A stretch of DNA of 64,000 nucleotides from Novosphingobium rosa NBRC 15208 (GCF_001598555.1 NZ_BCZE01000003.1:1-64000); one strand, 5' to 3'; positions 7,860 through 18,137 are shown, counted from the stretch's first letter. Notes: a model not told the origin generated them from the sequence alone. Numbers and translations: made by a program.

Positions 7860-10800
7860 ATGAGCATCTTCTTCAAGCGCCATCTGATGGCCATCGTGCT
7901 GGGCTTTGTCGGCCTGCTGGCGGTGATCTTCACGGCCTCGGCGCTGACGGGCATGAACCGGCTGGGCCGCGCCCAGTTCCAGGCGCAGGCGCAGGCCCAT
8001 GAAACCGAATTGCGCACCCAGATCGACCATCTGGTGGTCCGGCTGAAAGACGCCGCCAATTACGTCGATGCCGGTGTCGAGACCTATCCCGCGCCCAAGC
8101 TCTCCGGCAGTCTGACAGGCACGCCCTATGTGCTCGATCAGGGCTATCTGGCGGTTGCCGATCACCTGCGCCATTCCGGCATGAACCATGGCGCGGCGCC
8201 GTCCGAACAGGCGACGGGCGAAATCGAGCATCTGCGCGCCATGACGCAGGCCACCCCGTCCTTTGTCCATGCGGTGGCGGCCAAGCAGTTCCCCGCCCTG
8301 TTCGGCATGGAAAAGCCCGATGCGCTGGTGCTGCTGCAAAGCCAGCCCGTGCCCGGCCCCGCCGACCGGCTGACCTATGTCGTCTTCGATTTCGCGCGCC
8401 TGTGCCGCGATCAGGCGCGCCGCAGCGATTTCGCCAACAGCTGGTCGATCCGCGCCGTCAGCACGCCGGGCAGCGAGGCGGTGGATGTCGGCTGCGCCAC
8501 CCCGCGCGAGAATGCCTCCGCCGGGTTTTTCATGCCTTCCGAAGACATGATCCACACGCTGCCGCTCACCCGCGGCGTGGGGTTTGAAATCCACACCGAG
8601 CGCCTGCTGCCGATGAAGGGCAGCGTGGTGACCATGTTGCTGTTCAGCCTGATCGCGGTGGCCGCGATCGCCGTGGCCGCAGTGCTGTCGCGCCGCTGGC
8701 AGCATCAGGCCTCCGCCGAGCTGATGGAGGCTGTCCACACCGCTCAGGCCGCCGCCGCCTCGAAGGACGAATTCCTCGCCAATATGAGCCATGAGATCCG
8801 CACGCCCCTCAATGGCGTTCTGGGCATGGCCGAGCTGCTGGGCCGCCGCAACCTCTCCGAGACCGACATGCGCTATGTCGACCAGATCCGCAATTCGGGC
8901 TCGGCGCTGCTGGCGATTTTGAACGATGTGCTGGATCTGGCCAAGATCGATCAGGGCATGCTGGCGATCGATCCGATCCGCACCAATCTCTATCAGCTGC
9001 TTCAGGATGTGCTGGGGCTCTATGCCGGCAAGGCGCATGAGAAGAACGTCAGCCTGATGATCGATGTCGATCCGCAGGTGCCCAAATGGGCGATGATCGA
9101 CCCCACGCGCCTGCGCCAGATTCTGGGCAACCTCGTCTCCAACGCCGTGAAATTCACCGAGAATGGCGAGATCATGGCGCAGATCGCCACCACCGCCTCA
9201 CACGGACGCGAATGGCTGACGATCTCGGTGCGTGACACCGGCATCGGCATGACGCCCGAACAGCAGGCCAGCCTCTTCGAACGCTTCACGCAGGCGGAAG
9301 CTGGCACCGCGCGCAAGTTCGGCGGCACGGGTCTGGGGCTTTCCATCGTGCGCCAGCTCTGCACGCTGATGGGCGGCGAAATCTCGGTCGAAAGCCAGTA
9401 TGGCCGGGGCTCGACCTTTATCGCCCGCCTGCCGCTCGACCGCCTCGACGGCGACACCGCCAGCCAGCCGATGAGCGCGCAGGGCGTGGGCCTTGTCACC
9501 CCCTCGCCCTTTGTGCGGCAGGTGGTGGAGCGCGTGCTGGCGAAAGCCGGGCTGCGCCTGCAGGCCTTCGCCTCGATGGATGAGGCGGTGCGCGCTTTGG
9601 TACCCGGCAACAGTCTGGACCTCTCCGGCCTGATCCTCGATGAGGCGCAGGATGTGCATGCCGCCTATGATGGCTGGACGCGCATCGCCGCGCAGCATGT
9701 GCTCAATGGTCAGGGCTGGGCGATCCTGCTGGCCGACAAGCAGATGCACCAGCGCTACAGCGGTTTCGACAAGGCGCTGTGCAAGCCCTTCCTGCCCGAG
9801 GATCTGGAGCGCGCGCTCAGCGTGCTGATCCAGCGCGGTGGCGGTGCTGTGGCCCCCGCGACCCCTGCCGTAGCCACGCCCGCCGGCCCGGAAAGCTGGC
9901 CCACCGTGCTGGGCCCCGATGCCAACAGCACCGTGCGTTTCGACGGCAAGACCTGTCTGGTGGTGGACGACAACACCGTCAACCAGCTGGTGATTTCCGA
10001 GCTGATGCAGGATTTCGGCTTCGCCATCACCACCGCCAGCGACGGGCGCAAGGCGCTCAACGCCGCGCAGGAGCAGAAGTTCGACATCATCCTGATGGAT
10101 TGCCGCATGCCGAACATGGATGGCTACGACGCCACCCGCAACCTGCGCCAGATGATGAAGGCGGGCACCGTGCCGCACACGCCCATCGTCGCCCTGACCG
10201 CCAACGCCATGAAGGGCGACAGCGAGAAATGCCTGGCCTGCGGGATGGACGCCTTCCTCTCCAAGCCGGTGCGCGTGCCCGAGCTGATCGACGTGCTGGT
10301 CTGCCTGCTGCCGCTGACCGATGACGCCGCCTCGGGCGATGTGATGTGGCTGGATGCGCCCAGCCCCGCCCCGGCAGCGGCTCCTGTGGCCGCGCCTGCC
10401 GCCCCAGCTTCGGTCTTTGCCGCGCCGCAAGCGTTGACGCCTGCCGCTCAGGCCGCGCCGCCGGCCTTTGCGCCGCAGCCTGCCGTGGCGCCTCTGGCGC
10501 CGCCTCCGCCCGTGGCCGTTCCAGCGCCTGCCCCGGTTCAGGCCCCGCAGCCAGTGTTCACCCAGCAGCCCGCGCCCGTGACGCCCGCTCCGGTGTTCGC
10601 AACACAGGCTGCCCCTCCTGCTGCGCCCGCCCCGGTGTTCGCGGCCCAGCCCGCGCCTGTTGCCCCGGCGCCGATCTTCGCCGCGCCGCAGCAGCTGACC
10701 CCTGCTTCGCCATCTTTTGCGCCACCGCCTTTGGCCGAGCAGCCCCCTCTGGAGATGACGGAAGCCATGGTGCTGCCGCCCATGGCTCCGGTTCAGCAGC

Positions 10801-11312
10801 CCGCTCCCGCGCCGATCCAGCAGCCGCGTCCGGTCCTGCAGGCGGTCGTGCCGCCGCCTGCTCCGGCCCCCGTTGCGCAGATGCGGCCTGCGCCCGCCCC
10901 GGCGCAACCCGCGCCGCAGTCCAACTCCGTGTCGCTCTTCGACGAGGCCACCTTCGAAACGCTGCGCACCACCATGCGCAGCTTCCCGCAGCTGATCGCG
11001 CTCTATCGCACCGATACGCTCGATTATCTCGATCAGATCGAGAAGGCGCTGGCGCTGGGCGAGAAGGAAGAAGCCGTTCTGCCCGCCCACACGATCAAGA
11101 GTTCGAGCAAGATCGTGGGCGCCAGCGGCATGGCGGCCCTGTCCGAGGTGATGGAAAAGCGCCTGCGCACCGGTCAGGGCGACAGCATTGCCGAAATGAC
11201 CGAGCTGCACAGCCGCATGAAGACGGTCTATGGCCAGACGCTGCAATGCATCGACATGCTGCTGGCCCGTCAGGGCGGCAGCCCGCCACCGCCCCGGGCG
11301 GCAGCGGGTTAA
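7860..11312 (+). CDS. Hybrid sensor histidine kinase with receiver and Hpt domain
   Basis: 1150 residues from ATG 7860, chosen because a membrane helix starts at once ([18 protein letters not shown]). An in-frame ATG at 7791 overlapping the previous stop is the alternative. The layout is helix 8-28, a periplasmic sensor of about 220 residues, helix about 255-277, and HisKA with H311 ([12 protein letters not shown]). The HATPase has N-box NLVSNAVKF and G boxes DTGIGM and [11 protein letters not shown] degenerate receiver-like segment follows, then a true receiver with D747 (LMDCRMP), a Pro/Ala-rich linker of roughly 200 residues, and a C-terminal Hpt domain with H1077 ([14 protein letters not shown]). 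It is a BarA/ArcB-style phosphorelay kinase and its natural partner is the receiver-ATPase just upstream. Confidence 0.88.
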   Translation: MSIFFKRHLMAIVLGFVGLLAVIFTASALTGMNRLGRAQFQAQAQAHETELRTQIDHLVVRLKDAANYVDAGVETYPAPKLSGSLTGTPYVLDQGYLAVADHLRHSGMNHGAAPSEQATGEIEHLRAMTQATPSFVHAVAAKQFPALFGMEKPDALVLLQSQPVPGPADRLTYVVFDFARLCRDQARRSDFANSWSIRAVSTPGSEAVDVGCATPRENASAGFFMPSEDMIHTLPLTRGVGFEIHTERLLPMKGSVVTMLLFSLIAVAAIAVAAVLSRRWQHQASAELMEAVHTAQAAAASKDEFLANMSHEIRTPLNGVLGMAELLGRRNLSETDMRYVDQIRNSGSALLAILNDVLDLAKIDQGMLAIDPIRTNLYQLLQDVLGLYAGKAHEKNVSLMIDVDPQVPKWAMIDPTRLRQILGNLVSNAVKFTENGEIMAQIATTASHGREWLTISVRDTGIGMTPEQQASLFERFTQAEAGTARKFGGTGLGLSIVRQLCTLMGGEISVESQYGRGSTFIARLPLDRLDGDTASQPMSAQGVGLVTPSPFVRQVVERVLAKAGLRLQAFASMDEAVRALVPGNSLDLSGLILDEAQDVHAAYDGWTRIAAQHVLNGQGWAILLADKQMHQRYSGFDKALCKPFLPEDLERALSVLIQRGGGAVAPATPAVATPAGPESWPTVLGPDANSTVRFDGKTCLVVDDNTVNQLVISELMQDFGFAITTASDGRKALNAAQEQKFDIILMDCRMPNMDGYDATRNLRQMMKAGTVPHTPIVALTANAMKGDSEKCLACGMDAFLSKPVRVPELIDVLVCLLPLTDDAASGDVMWLDAPSPAPAAAPVAAPAAPASVFAAPQALTPAAQAAPPAFAPQPAVAPLAPPPPVAVPAPAPVQAPQPVFTQQPAPVTPAPVFATQAAPPAAPAPVFAAQPAPVAPAPIFAAPQQLTPASPSFAPPPLAEQPPLEMTEAMVLPPMAPVQQPAPAPIQQPRPVLQAVVPPPAPAPVAQMRPAPAPAQPAPQSNSVSLFDEATFETLRTTMRSFPQLIALYRTDTLDYLDQIEKALALGEKEEAVLPAHTIKSSSKIVGASGMAALSEVMEKRLRTGQGDSIAEMTELHSRMKTVYGQTLQCIDMLLARQGGSPPPPRAAAG

Positions 11313-11331
11313 GGGTCAGGCACCCAAAAAA

Positions 11332-12309
11332 TCAGGCGGAAGCCATCGCCCCCAGACGGGCGGCCACGGCTTCGGCCTGAGCCATGATGCGGGCGATCAG
11401 CTCGGCGCAGGTCGGGATGTCGTGGATCAGGCCCTGCGATTGCCCCGCCCAGACAAGGCCACCTTCGATATCGCCGCTTTCCAGCGTCTGGCGGCCTTTT
11501 TCGCCCGCCACATAGGGGCGCAGCATCTCGAAGGTCACATCGCTCTGGCGCTGCAACTCCACCACCTTGCCCGACACCGGCGTGAAGGCCACACGCCCGG
11601 TGTTGCCGATGCCGCGCAGGATGAGGCGGGTATCGCGCTCGTCATTGTTCAGGATCACCTGTTTGACATTGGCATGGATCGGCGCCTCCTGCGTGGCGCA
11701 GAAACGCGTGCCCATGGTGATGCCCTGAGCCCCCAGCGCCAGCGCGGCGGCCAGCCCGCGCCCATCGGCAAAACCGCCGCAGGCCAGCACCGGGATCTGC
11801 AGCGCATCGACCGCCGCCGGGATCAGCACCAGACCGCCGACATCGTCCTCGCCGGGATGGCCCGCGCATTCGAAGCCGTCGATGGTGACAATATCCGCCC
11901 CCATTCGCTGCGCCGCCAGAGCATGGCGCACCGAGGTGCATTTGTGGATCACCGTGATGCCATGCGCCTTGAAATCGGCGATATGCTCATGCGGGGAGTG
12001 GCCGGCGGTTTCCACCACCCTGATCCCGCTCTCGACGATGGCGCGGCGGTATTCGGCATAGGGCGGCGCGCGGGTGATCGGCATCAGGGTGAGGTTCACG
12101 CCGAAGGGCTTGTCGGTCAGGGCGCGGGTGGCGTCGATGGCGCGGCGCAGCTCATCCGCCGTGGGGTAGATCAGCGCCGTCAGCAGGCCCAGCGCGCCCG
12201 CATCGGACACCGCCGAGACCAGCTCCGGCTTGCCGATCCACATCATGCCGCCCTGAACAATCGGATGGTCGATGCCCAGCATCTGCGTGATCCGGGTGGA
12301 GATGGGCAT
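11332..12309 (-). CDS. Nitronate monooxygenase family FMN oxidoreductase
   Basis: 325 residues, the usual length for this TIM-barrel family (2-nitropropane dioxygenase / NMO and FabK-like flavoproteins). Visible marks are the N-terminal IVQGGMMWIGKPELVSAVSDAGALG, cut here to its core GGMMWIGKPELVSAVSDAG, the phosphate-binding stretch GFECAGHPGEDDVGG and the FMN-loop region GFADGRGLAAALALGAQG. The reaction is oxidation of alkyl nitronates or a related flavin-dependent dehydrogenation; the substrate cannot be read from sequence. It is the last gene of the beta-oxidation operon, 6 bases after the thioesterase, and homologues are common in fatty-acid clusters. It converges on the hybrid kinase gene with a 19-base gap. 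Confidence 0.82.
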   Translation of the reverse strand: MPISTRITQMLGIDHPIVQGGMMWIGKPELVSAVSDAGALGLLTALIYPTADELRRAIDATRALTDKPFGVNLTLMPITRAPPYAEYRRAIVESGIRVVETAGHSPHEHIADFKAHGITVIHKCTSVRHALAAQRMGADIVTIDGFECAGHPGEDDVGGLVLIPAAVDALQIPVLACGGFADGRGLAAALALGAQGITMGTRFCATQEAPIHANVKQVILNNDERDTRLILRGIGNTGRVAFTPVSGKVVELQRQSDVTFEMLRPYVAGEKGRQTLESGDIEGGLVWAGQSQGLIHDIPTCAELIARIMAQAEAVAARLGAMASA

Positions 12310-12315
12310 GGCGTT

Positions 12316-12756
12316 TCAAACCTTTGACTGATGTTCGGGAATGGGCTGGACGATCAGCGTGGAGGTGGCCGTCGCCAGATCGCGGCCCTGCGCGTCGCGG
12401 ATGACGCCCTCGGTGACAACCACCTGACGCCCGCCCTTCTGCACCTGCCCGATGATGTCGAGCGGGCCGCTGCTGGCATCGATGGCGCGCAGAAAGGCCA
12501 CCTTGATTTCCAGCGTCAGGCAGTAATGCCTGCCGTCCAGCACCGAATGCGCCGCCGCCCCGCAGGCATTGTCGAGCAGGCTGGCGATATAGCCGCCATG
12601 GGCGATGCCCACCTGATTGTCGAAACGGTGGTCAGGCGTGGCGCGCATCACCACCTCGCCGGGATGCGCGGAGATCACCTCAACCTCCAGCAAACGCATC
12701 ATCGGCGAGCGGGACATCACCTCTTTCAGCGCCAGCACCTGATCCACACCGCTCAT
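12316..12756 (-). CDS. PaaI-type hotdog thioesterase
   Basis: 146 residues with the single hotdog fold of the PaaI/YbgC-like acyl-CoA thioesterases. The core motif is FDNQVGIAHGGYIASLLDNACG, shown here by its key residues: HGG, then the acidic residue (D of LLDNA) that normally activates water. It probably releases CoA from acyl-CoA intermediates that escape the cycle. Its ATG shares one base with the stop of the acyl-CoA dehydrogenase gene (TGATG), so the two are translationally coupled. The chain specificity is not predictable. Confidence 0.83.
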   Translation of the reverse strand: MSGVDQVLALKEVMSRSPMMRLLEVEVISAHPGEVVMRATPDHRFDNQVGIAHGGYIASLLDNACGAAAHSVLDGRHYCLTLEIKVAFLRAIDASSGPLDIIGQVQKGGRQVVVTEGVIRDAQGRDLATATSTLIVQPIPEHQSKV

Positions 12757-14546
12757 CAGAAATGCGCCTCATCCAGCGCCATCATCGAAGCCTTGCCCGA
12801 TTTGATCGCCAGATAGCAGGCGGCGGTCTGCGGCAGGATGCGGTCGTAGAAGAAGCGGGCCGTGGTGATCTTGGACTGGTAGAAGTCCTTCTCCGGCGTG
12901 CCGCCGGCCAGAGCCTCCGCCGCCAGCTTGGCCGATTGCGCGAAGCAGAAGGCGATGGCGGTGAGGCCCAGCTGGCGCAGATAATCGGTGGCGGCGGCGC
13001 CTGCTTCCTCGGGATCTTTCAGGCCCCGCTGGGCGATGATCGCGGTGGAGCCCTGAAGCGCCTCGAACGCCCGCTTCAACCCGGTGACGAAGGGCTCGAT
13101 CGGGCTTTCCCCGGCATTCTCCTCGATAAAGGTCGAGACCGGATGGAAGAAGCTGCGCAGATAGCGGCCCATATGGGCGCTCAGCTTGCGGCCGATCAGA
13201 TCGAGCGCCTGAATGCCGTTGGTGCCCTCATAGATCATGCTGATGCGGGCATCGCGCAGATACTGCTCCACGCCGCTTTCCACGATATAGCCATGGCCGC
13301 CATAGACCTGCACCGCATGGCTGGCGCTTTCCAGCCCCAGATCGGTGAACATGGCTTTGACCACCGGCGTCATCAGCGCCACGAAATCCTCGGCGCGCTG
13401 GCGGGTCTCGGGATCGGCGGCATGCTTTTCAGCATCGAGCGCCCGGCTGATCCAGCCGGACAGAGCGCGGCAGCCTTCGTTGTAGGCGCGCATCGTCATC
13501 AGCATGCGGCGCACATCGGGGTGGACGATGATGGGGTCTGCCGCCTTCTCGGGATATTTCGGGCCCGAGAGGCTGCGGCCCTGCAGGCGGTCCTTGGCGT
13601 ACCACACGGCGGATTGGTAAGCCGCCTCGCCGATGCCCAGACCCTGAATGCCCACGCCCACGCGCTCGGCATTCATCATGGTGAACATGGCTTCCAGGCC
13701 CTTGTTGGGCTCGCCCACCAGCCAGCCGAGCGAGTCCTCGAACTGCATCTGGCAGGTGGCGGAGGCCTTGATGCCCATCTTGTGCTCGATGCCGGTGCAG
13801 GCCACGCCATTGCGGATGGCGGGCTGGCCATTGTCGTCCAGCAGCAGCTTGGGCACCAGGAACAGGCTGATGCCCTTCACGCCCTTGGGCGCATCGGCCA
13901 GACGCGCCAGCACCAGATGGACGATGTTGCCCGACAGATCATGCTCGCCCGCCGAGATGAAGATCTTCGCGCCCGAGACCTTGTAGGTGCCATCGCCCTG
14001 ATCCACCGCCTTGGTGCGCAGCAGGCCCAGATCGGTGCCGCAATGCGATTCCGTCAGGCACATCGAGCCCGACCATTCGCCCGAGACCATCCTGGGCAGC
14101 CAGGTCTGCTTCAATTCCTCGCTGGCATAGGCGGTGAGCGCCGCAATGGCCCCGCTGGTCAGCCCCGGATAGAGGCTGAAGGCGACATTGGTGGCGCAGA
14201 CCATCTCCTCCACCATCTTGCCGACAGCTTCGGGCAGGCCCTGACCGCCCCATTCGGGCGGGGCCACCAGCGAGGACCAGCCGCCCTCGACAAACTGGCG
14301 ATAGGCCTCCTGAAAGCCCTTAGGCGTGCGCACCACGCCATTTTCGAAATGGCAGCCCTCGGCATCGCCGGAGGCGTTGAGGGGCAGCAGAACCTGCTCG
14401 GTAACGCGGGCGGCTTCTTCCAGCACGGCGTCGATCAGGTCGGGGGTGAACTCCTCGTGGCCGGGCAGATTGCCGAAGCCATCGCCCTGATGCAGCTCAT
14501 GAAGCACGAAACGCATATCGCGCAGGGGAGCGGTGTAGACTTGCAT
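12756..14546 (-). CDS. Acyl-CoA dehydrogenase (long, DmdC/FadE-like type)
   Basis: 596 residues, longer than the usual 380-residue short and medium chain enzymes and typical of the DmdC / Bacillus-FadE-like group with an extra C-terminal domain. Visible motifs are LTESHCGTDLG in the FAD/substrate region, ASHAVQVYGGHGYI, and YEGTNGIQALDLIGRKL, where the conserved Glu-Gly-Thr-Asn precedes the flavin-binding end. The enzyme would introduce the alpha-beta double bond in the first step of beta-oxidation and pass electrons to ETF. The start is supported by a GGAGAGGATCAAC leader. It sits third in the operon after the thiolase and the multifunctional protein, with a 49-base gap. Confidence 0.88.
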   Translation of the reverse strand: MQVYTAPLRDMRFVLHELHQGDGFGNLPGHEEFTPDLIDAVLEEAARVTEQVLLPLNASGDAEGCHFENGVVRTPKGFQEAYRQFVEGGWSSLVAPPEWGGQGLPEAVGKMVEEMVCATNVAFSLYPGLTSGAIAALTAYASEELKQTWLPRMVSGEWSGSMCLTESHCGTDLGLLRTKAVDQGDGTYKVSGAKIFISAGEHDLSGNIVHLVLARLADAPKGVKGISLFLVPKLLLDDNGQPAIRNGVACTGIEHKMGIKASATCQMQFEDSLGWLVGEPNKGLEAMFTMMNAERVGVGIQGLGIGEAAYQSAVWYAKDRLQGRSLSGPKYPEKAADPIIVHPDVRRMLMTMRAYNEGCRALSGWISRALDAEKHAADPETRQRAEDFVALMTPVVKAMFTDLGLESASHAVQVYGGHGYIVESGVEQYLRDARISMIYEGTNGIQALDLIGRKLSAHMGRYLRSFFHPVSTFIEENAGESPIEPFVTGLKRAFEALQGSTAIIAQRGLKDPEEAGAAATDYLRQLGLTAIAFCFAQSAKLAAEALAGGTPEKDFYQSKITTARFFYDRILPQTAACYLAIKSGKASMMALDEAHF

Positions 14547-14595
14547 GTTGATCCTCTCCGGCGGGCTGCTGCCCGCTCGACTTCAATTTCGCGCC

Positions 14596-16911
14596 TTAGT
14601 TTCTCAGGGGTTTGCCGGTGGCCAGCATCGTTTCGATGCGCGCCAGCGTGCGCGGGTCGCGCACCAGCGCCACGAATTGCCCGCGTTCCAGCTCCAGCAA
14701 TTGCTCCTCGGTGACGGTGTCGACCAGATCGGCCTCGCCGCCGCTCAGCACATGGGCCAGCCGGCCCGCGACAACCTCGTCATAAGGCGTGGCAAGGCCC
14801 CTTGCCCGGAAGCCCTGCACCGCAAGATCCAGCGCGGCCTTGCCCCCGGCGCCCGGCAGGCGGAAGACCGGCGGCACGGGCGGCTGATAACCTTCCGCCA
14901 AAGCCAGAGCCTTCGCCTTGGCGTCAGCAAGCAATCGGTCGCGGTTCATGGTGATGCCGTCGGAGGCGCGCAGATAGCCCACCTCCTTGGCATTGGCCGC
15001 CGATTTGGCGACGGTGGCGGTAGAGATCGTCTCGAAGGCCTTGGCCACGGCGGGCATCGGGCCCTTGGGCAGCTTGGCGTTTTCGGCGAAGCGCTGCATC
15101 ATCTCGCCGCAGCCGCCCCAGCCGGGGATCAGCCCCACGCCGCATTCGACCAGACCGATGTAGGTTTCGGCATGGGCCTGCACGGCGTCGGCATTGAGGC
15201 AGACCTCGCAGCCGCCGCCCAGTGCCAGCCCGAAAGGCGCAGCCACCACCGGGAATGGAGCATATTTCAGCGCCTTGTAAGCCTGCTGGCCACCGGCCAC
15301 CAGTTTATCGACCTCGCCCCATGCCGCGATGTTGAGCGCGAAGAGCGCCAGCCCCAGATTGGCCCCGGCGGAGAAGTTGCGGCCTTCATTGTAGACCACC
15401 AGCGCCTTGTACTGGCTGGCTACCAGCGGGATCGCCTTGCCGATCAGCGTCATCACATCGCCGTCCAGCGCGTTCATCTTGCCGGTGAACTCCAGCGCGA
15501 CAACACCGTCGCCCACATCCCACAGCGCCGCCGAGCCATTCTTCAGCAGAGGCTTGGAACCGGCCTTGATGTCCTCCAGCAGCAGCACGCCTTCGGGACG
15601 GGTGATGGCATGGTAGTCGCCATCCAGCCCGAGGAACTGGCGCTGGCCACCTTCCACACGGTAGAACGGGCGTCCCGCCGCGATGCGCAGGATTTCGGGC
15701 ACCGCGATGCCCTCGGCCTCCAGACGCTTGGCGAGGGCTTCGCTGCCCAGCCGGTCGATCAGCTCGAAGGGGCCGTAGCTCCAGTTGTAGCCCAGCTTCA
15801 TCGCCGTATCGATGGCGAGGACATCATCCGCCGCCTCGCCCACCAGAGAGGCCGCATAGGCCAAAGTTGGCCCCAGCACGGCCCAGGCGTAAGCACCCAG
15901 CTTGCCCGGCAGGCTGACCAGCGCGCGCAGATCCTTCTGCGCCGCGCCCGGAATGGAGACCGGCTTGGCGGCCTTGCGGTACTCGCCGGTCGCCAGATCG
16001 ATGGCTTCCTTCACCTTCCCCGCCTCGCGGTTGATGCGATAGAAGCCGCCCTTGCCCTTGCGCCCGGTGTAGCCATCACCGATCATTTTCAGGATCAGCG
16101 GATGATCCTTGGCGATGGCCTGATAGGGGTCATCCTTGGGCAGGCTGCGCGTCAGGCTGGTCTTGAGGTAAGGCATCAGATCGATGCCCACCAGATCGAC
16201 AAGCCCGAAGATGCCGGTCTTGGGCACGCCCATCGGCTTGCCCGCGATGGCATCGGCGTCCTCCACCGAGACGCCCAGATCGAAGGCCGCATTGATCGCC
16301 GACTGCAGCCAGAAAGTGCCGACGCGATTGGCGATAAAGCCCGGCGTGTCGCGCGCCGTCACCACGCTCTTGCCCAGAGCGCGATCGGCGAAGGCGCTGA
16401 TCCCGGCGACCAGCGCGGGATCGCTCTGCGGCCCGGCGACCACCTCCAGCAGGCGCATATAGCGCGGCGGGTTGAAGAAATGGGTGATCAGGAAATCGCG
16501 CTGGAAGGCCTCGCTGCGGCCCTGCGTCAGCACGGCCAGCGGCATGGTCGAGGTGTTGGAGGAGACCGCGCTGCCGGGGCGGCGCACCGCCTCCAGCTTT
16601 TCGTAGAGCGCCTGCTTGGCCTCAATCTTTTCGATGATGGCCTCGATCACCCAGTCACACTCCGCGACCTTGGCCAGATCGTCCTCGATGTTGCCGACCT
16701 CGACCAGCTTGGCCGCCGCTTTGCTCATAAAGGCAGCCGGTTCGGCCTTGCCCAGCTTCTCCAGCGCCTTGCGGGCCACCACGCTGCGGTCGGGGCCTTC
16801 GGTCACCATATCGAGCAGCAGCACCGGCACGCCCGCATTCGCGACCTGAGCGGCAATCCCCGCCCCCATCGTCCCTGCGCCAATGACGCAGACTTTTGAC
16901 ACGCCGCTCAT
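14596..16911 (-). CDS. 3-hydroxyacyl-CoA dehydrogenase / enoyl-CoA hydratase, HADH-first (FadN-type)
   Basis: 771 residues from the ATG whose A is the last base of the thiolase TGA. The N-terminus has the Rossmann motif VCVIGAGTMGAGIA and the HADH C-terminal domains follow (FFNPPRYMRLLEVV; NRVGTFWLQ). The crotonase part lies at the C-terminus (EFTGKMNALDGD; GLALGGGCEV; GLVECGVGLIPGWGG). This order is the reverse of E. coli FadB/FadJ and matches Bacillus FadN (about 789 residues). It would catalyse hydration and NAD-dependent oxidation of enoyl-CoA. It forms the middle of the cycle with the coupled thiolase upstream and the acyl-CoA dehydrogenase downstream. Confidence 0.9.
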   Translation of the reverse strand: MSGVSKVCVIGAGTMGAGIAAQVANAGVPVLLLDMVTEGPDRSVVARKALEKLGKAEPAAFMSKAAAKLVEVGNIEDDLAKVAECDWVIEAIIEKIEAKQALYEKLEAVRRPGSAVSSNTSTMPLAVLTQGRSEAFQRDFLITHFFNPPRYMRLLEVVAGPQSDPALVAGISAFADRALGKSVVTARDTPGFIANRVGTFWLQSAINAAFDLGVSVEDADAIAGKPMGVPKTGIFGLVDLVGIDLMPYLKTSLTRSLPKDDPYQAIAKDHPLILKMIGDGYTGRKGKGGFYRINREAGKVKEAIDLATGEYRKAAKPVSIPGAAQKDLRALVSLPGKLGAYAWAVLGPTLAYAASLVGEAADDVLAIDTAMKLGYNWSYGPFELIDRLGSEALAKRLEAEGIAVPEILRIAAGRPFYRVEGGQRQFLGLDGDYHAITRPEGVLLLEDIKAGSKPLLKNGSAALWDVGDGVVALEFTGKMNALDGDVMTLIGKAIPLVASQYKALVVYNEGRNFSAGANLGLALFALNIAAWGEVDKLVAGGQQAYKALKYAPFPVVAAPFGLALGGGCEVCLNADAVQAHAETYIGLVECGVGLIPGWGGCGEMMQRFAENAKLPKGPMPAVAKAFETISTATVAKSAANAKEVGYLRASDGITMNRDRLLADAKAKALALAEGYQPPVPPVFRLPGAGGKAALDLAVQGFRARGLATPYDEVVAGRLAHVLSGGEADLVDTVTEEQLLELERGQFVALVRDPRTLARIETMLATGKPLRN

Positions 16912-18056
16912 CACACCGCCTCCAGAACCGTGGCGATGCCCTGCCCGCCGCCGATGCACTGCGTCGCCAGAGCATAACGCCCGCCCGTGCGCGCCAGCAG
17001 CGAGGCCGCCTTGCCCACGATGCGCGCGCCCGTGGCGCCCAGCGGATGGCCGATGGCAATCGCCCCGCCATCGATGTTCATCTTCGAGGGATCGAGACCC
17101 AGATCGGCGATGCAGGCCAGTGCCTGGCTGGCGAAGGCCTCGTTCAGCTCGATCACATCGAGATCGGCGGCGGTGATCCCGGCGCGCTCCAGCGCCTTCC
17201 TGCTGGCCGCGACCGGGCCGATGCCCATGATCTCCGGGCTGCAGCCGCTGATCGCCACCGCCTTCACGCGGGCCAGCAGCGGCAGATTATGCGCCCCTGC
17301 AAAGGTGCCGCTGGTCACCAGCACCGCGCTGGCGCCATCGGTCAGCGGCGAGGCGGTGCCAGCTGTCACGCTGCCGGTGGCGCTGAAGGCCGGCTTCAGC
17401 CCGGCCAGCGCTTCCGCCGTGGTGCCTGGGCGCAGGCAGCCGTCCTTGTCGACCACGCCCGCCTTGGTGGCGATGGGCACGATCTCATCACTCAGGCGTC
17501 CTTCGGCCTGAGCCTCGGCGGCCTTGCGCTGGCTTTCCACCGCGAAGGCTTCCTGCTGCTCGCGGCTGATGCCGTATTGTTTCGCCACATTTTCAGCCGT
17601 ATCGCCCATGCCGATATAGGCGGCGCTGCGCTTAGCCAGCTCGGCATTGGGCAGCGGGTTGAAGCCCATCATCGGCACACGGCTCATCGATTCGACACCG
17701 CCGCACAGGAAGGCCTGACCTGCGCCCAGAGCAATCTGCCCCGCCGCATAATGGATCGCGCTCATGGAAGACCCGCAGAAGCGGTTCACCGTCATCCCGC
17801 CCACCGAAAGCGGCAGATCGGACAGCAGGCCGACCAGACGCGCAATGTTGAAACCCTGCTCGCCCTCGGGGAAGGCGCAGCCCAGCACCAGATCCTCCAG
17901 CGCGGCGGCATCGATGCCCGTCCGCTCGACCAGCGCGCGCACCACGGCGGCGGCCAGATCATCGGGGCGGGTACGGGCCAGAGCGCCCTTGCCCGCCAGA
18001 TGGAACGGGGACCGGGCATAACCGGCAATCACAACATCCTGGCTCAACTCAGCCAT
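16911..18056 (-). CDS. Acetyl-CoA acyltransferase (3-ketoacyl-CoA thiolase)
   Basis: 381 residues from ATG 18056, which has a GGAGAG ribosome site. The longer frame to 18188 has no matching family sequence and covers the promoter. Catalytic residues are in place: C94 in NRFCGSSMSA, His in GGAIAIGHPLGATGAR and Cys in ATQCIGGGQG. NEAFASQALA marks the thiolase C-terminal fold. It would cleave 3-ketoacyl-CoA to acetyl-CoA. It is the promoter-proximal gene of a five-gene minus-strand operon, and its upstream region has a palindrome that probably acts as the operator. Confidence 0.92.
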   Translation of the reverse strand: MAELSQDVVIAGYARSPFHLAGKGALARTRPDDLAAAVVRALVERTGIDAAALEDLVLGCAFPEGEQGFNIARLVGLLSDLPLSVGGMTVNRFCGSSMSAIHYAAGQIALGAGQAFLCGGVESMSRVPMMGFNPLPNAELAKRSAAYIGMGDTAENVAKQYGISREQQEAFAVESQRKAAEAQAEGRLSDEIVPIATKAGVVDKDGCLRPGTTAEALAGLKPAFSATGSVTAGTASPLTDGASAVLVTSGTFAGAHNLPLLARVKAVAISGCSPEIMGIGPVAASRKALERAGITAADLDVIELNEAFASQALACIADLGLDPSKMNIDGGAIAIGHPLGATGARIVGKAASLLARTGGRYALATQCIGGGQGIATVLEAV

Positions 18057-18121
18057 CACATCTCTCCACATGGCGTCCGTGAGTCGCATGCTCCGGACCA
18101 TCTGCATTAATGGTGCCCAAA

Positions 18122-18137
18122 TTGACCTATACGTCAA
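18122..18137 (-). promoter_or_regulatory. Candidate operator/promoter of the beta-oxidation operon
   Basis: TTGACCTATACGTCAA is an inverted repeat with perfect TTGAC/GTCAA arms and a 6-base spacer. It lies 66 bases before the thiolase ATG. Read on the minus strand it begins TTGACG, which could be the -35 hexamer itself, with CATTAA 19 bases on as a weak -10. A near copy precedes the MerR-family gene at 21798. A repressor bound here would block the promoter. Confidence 0.55.

Noticed and set aside
11300..11335. Terminator between the hybrid kinase and the oxidoreductase gene
   Set aside because: The only dyad is GGGT/ACCC, too short to support termination.
14545..16899. 784-codon frame opposite the HADH/hydratase gene
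   Set aside because: The minus-strand gene has clear domain motifs; this frame has none.
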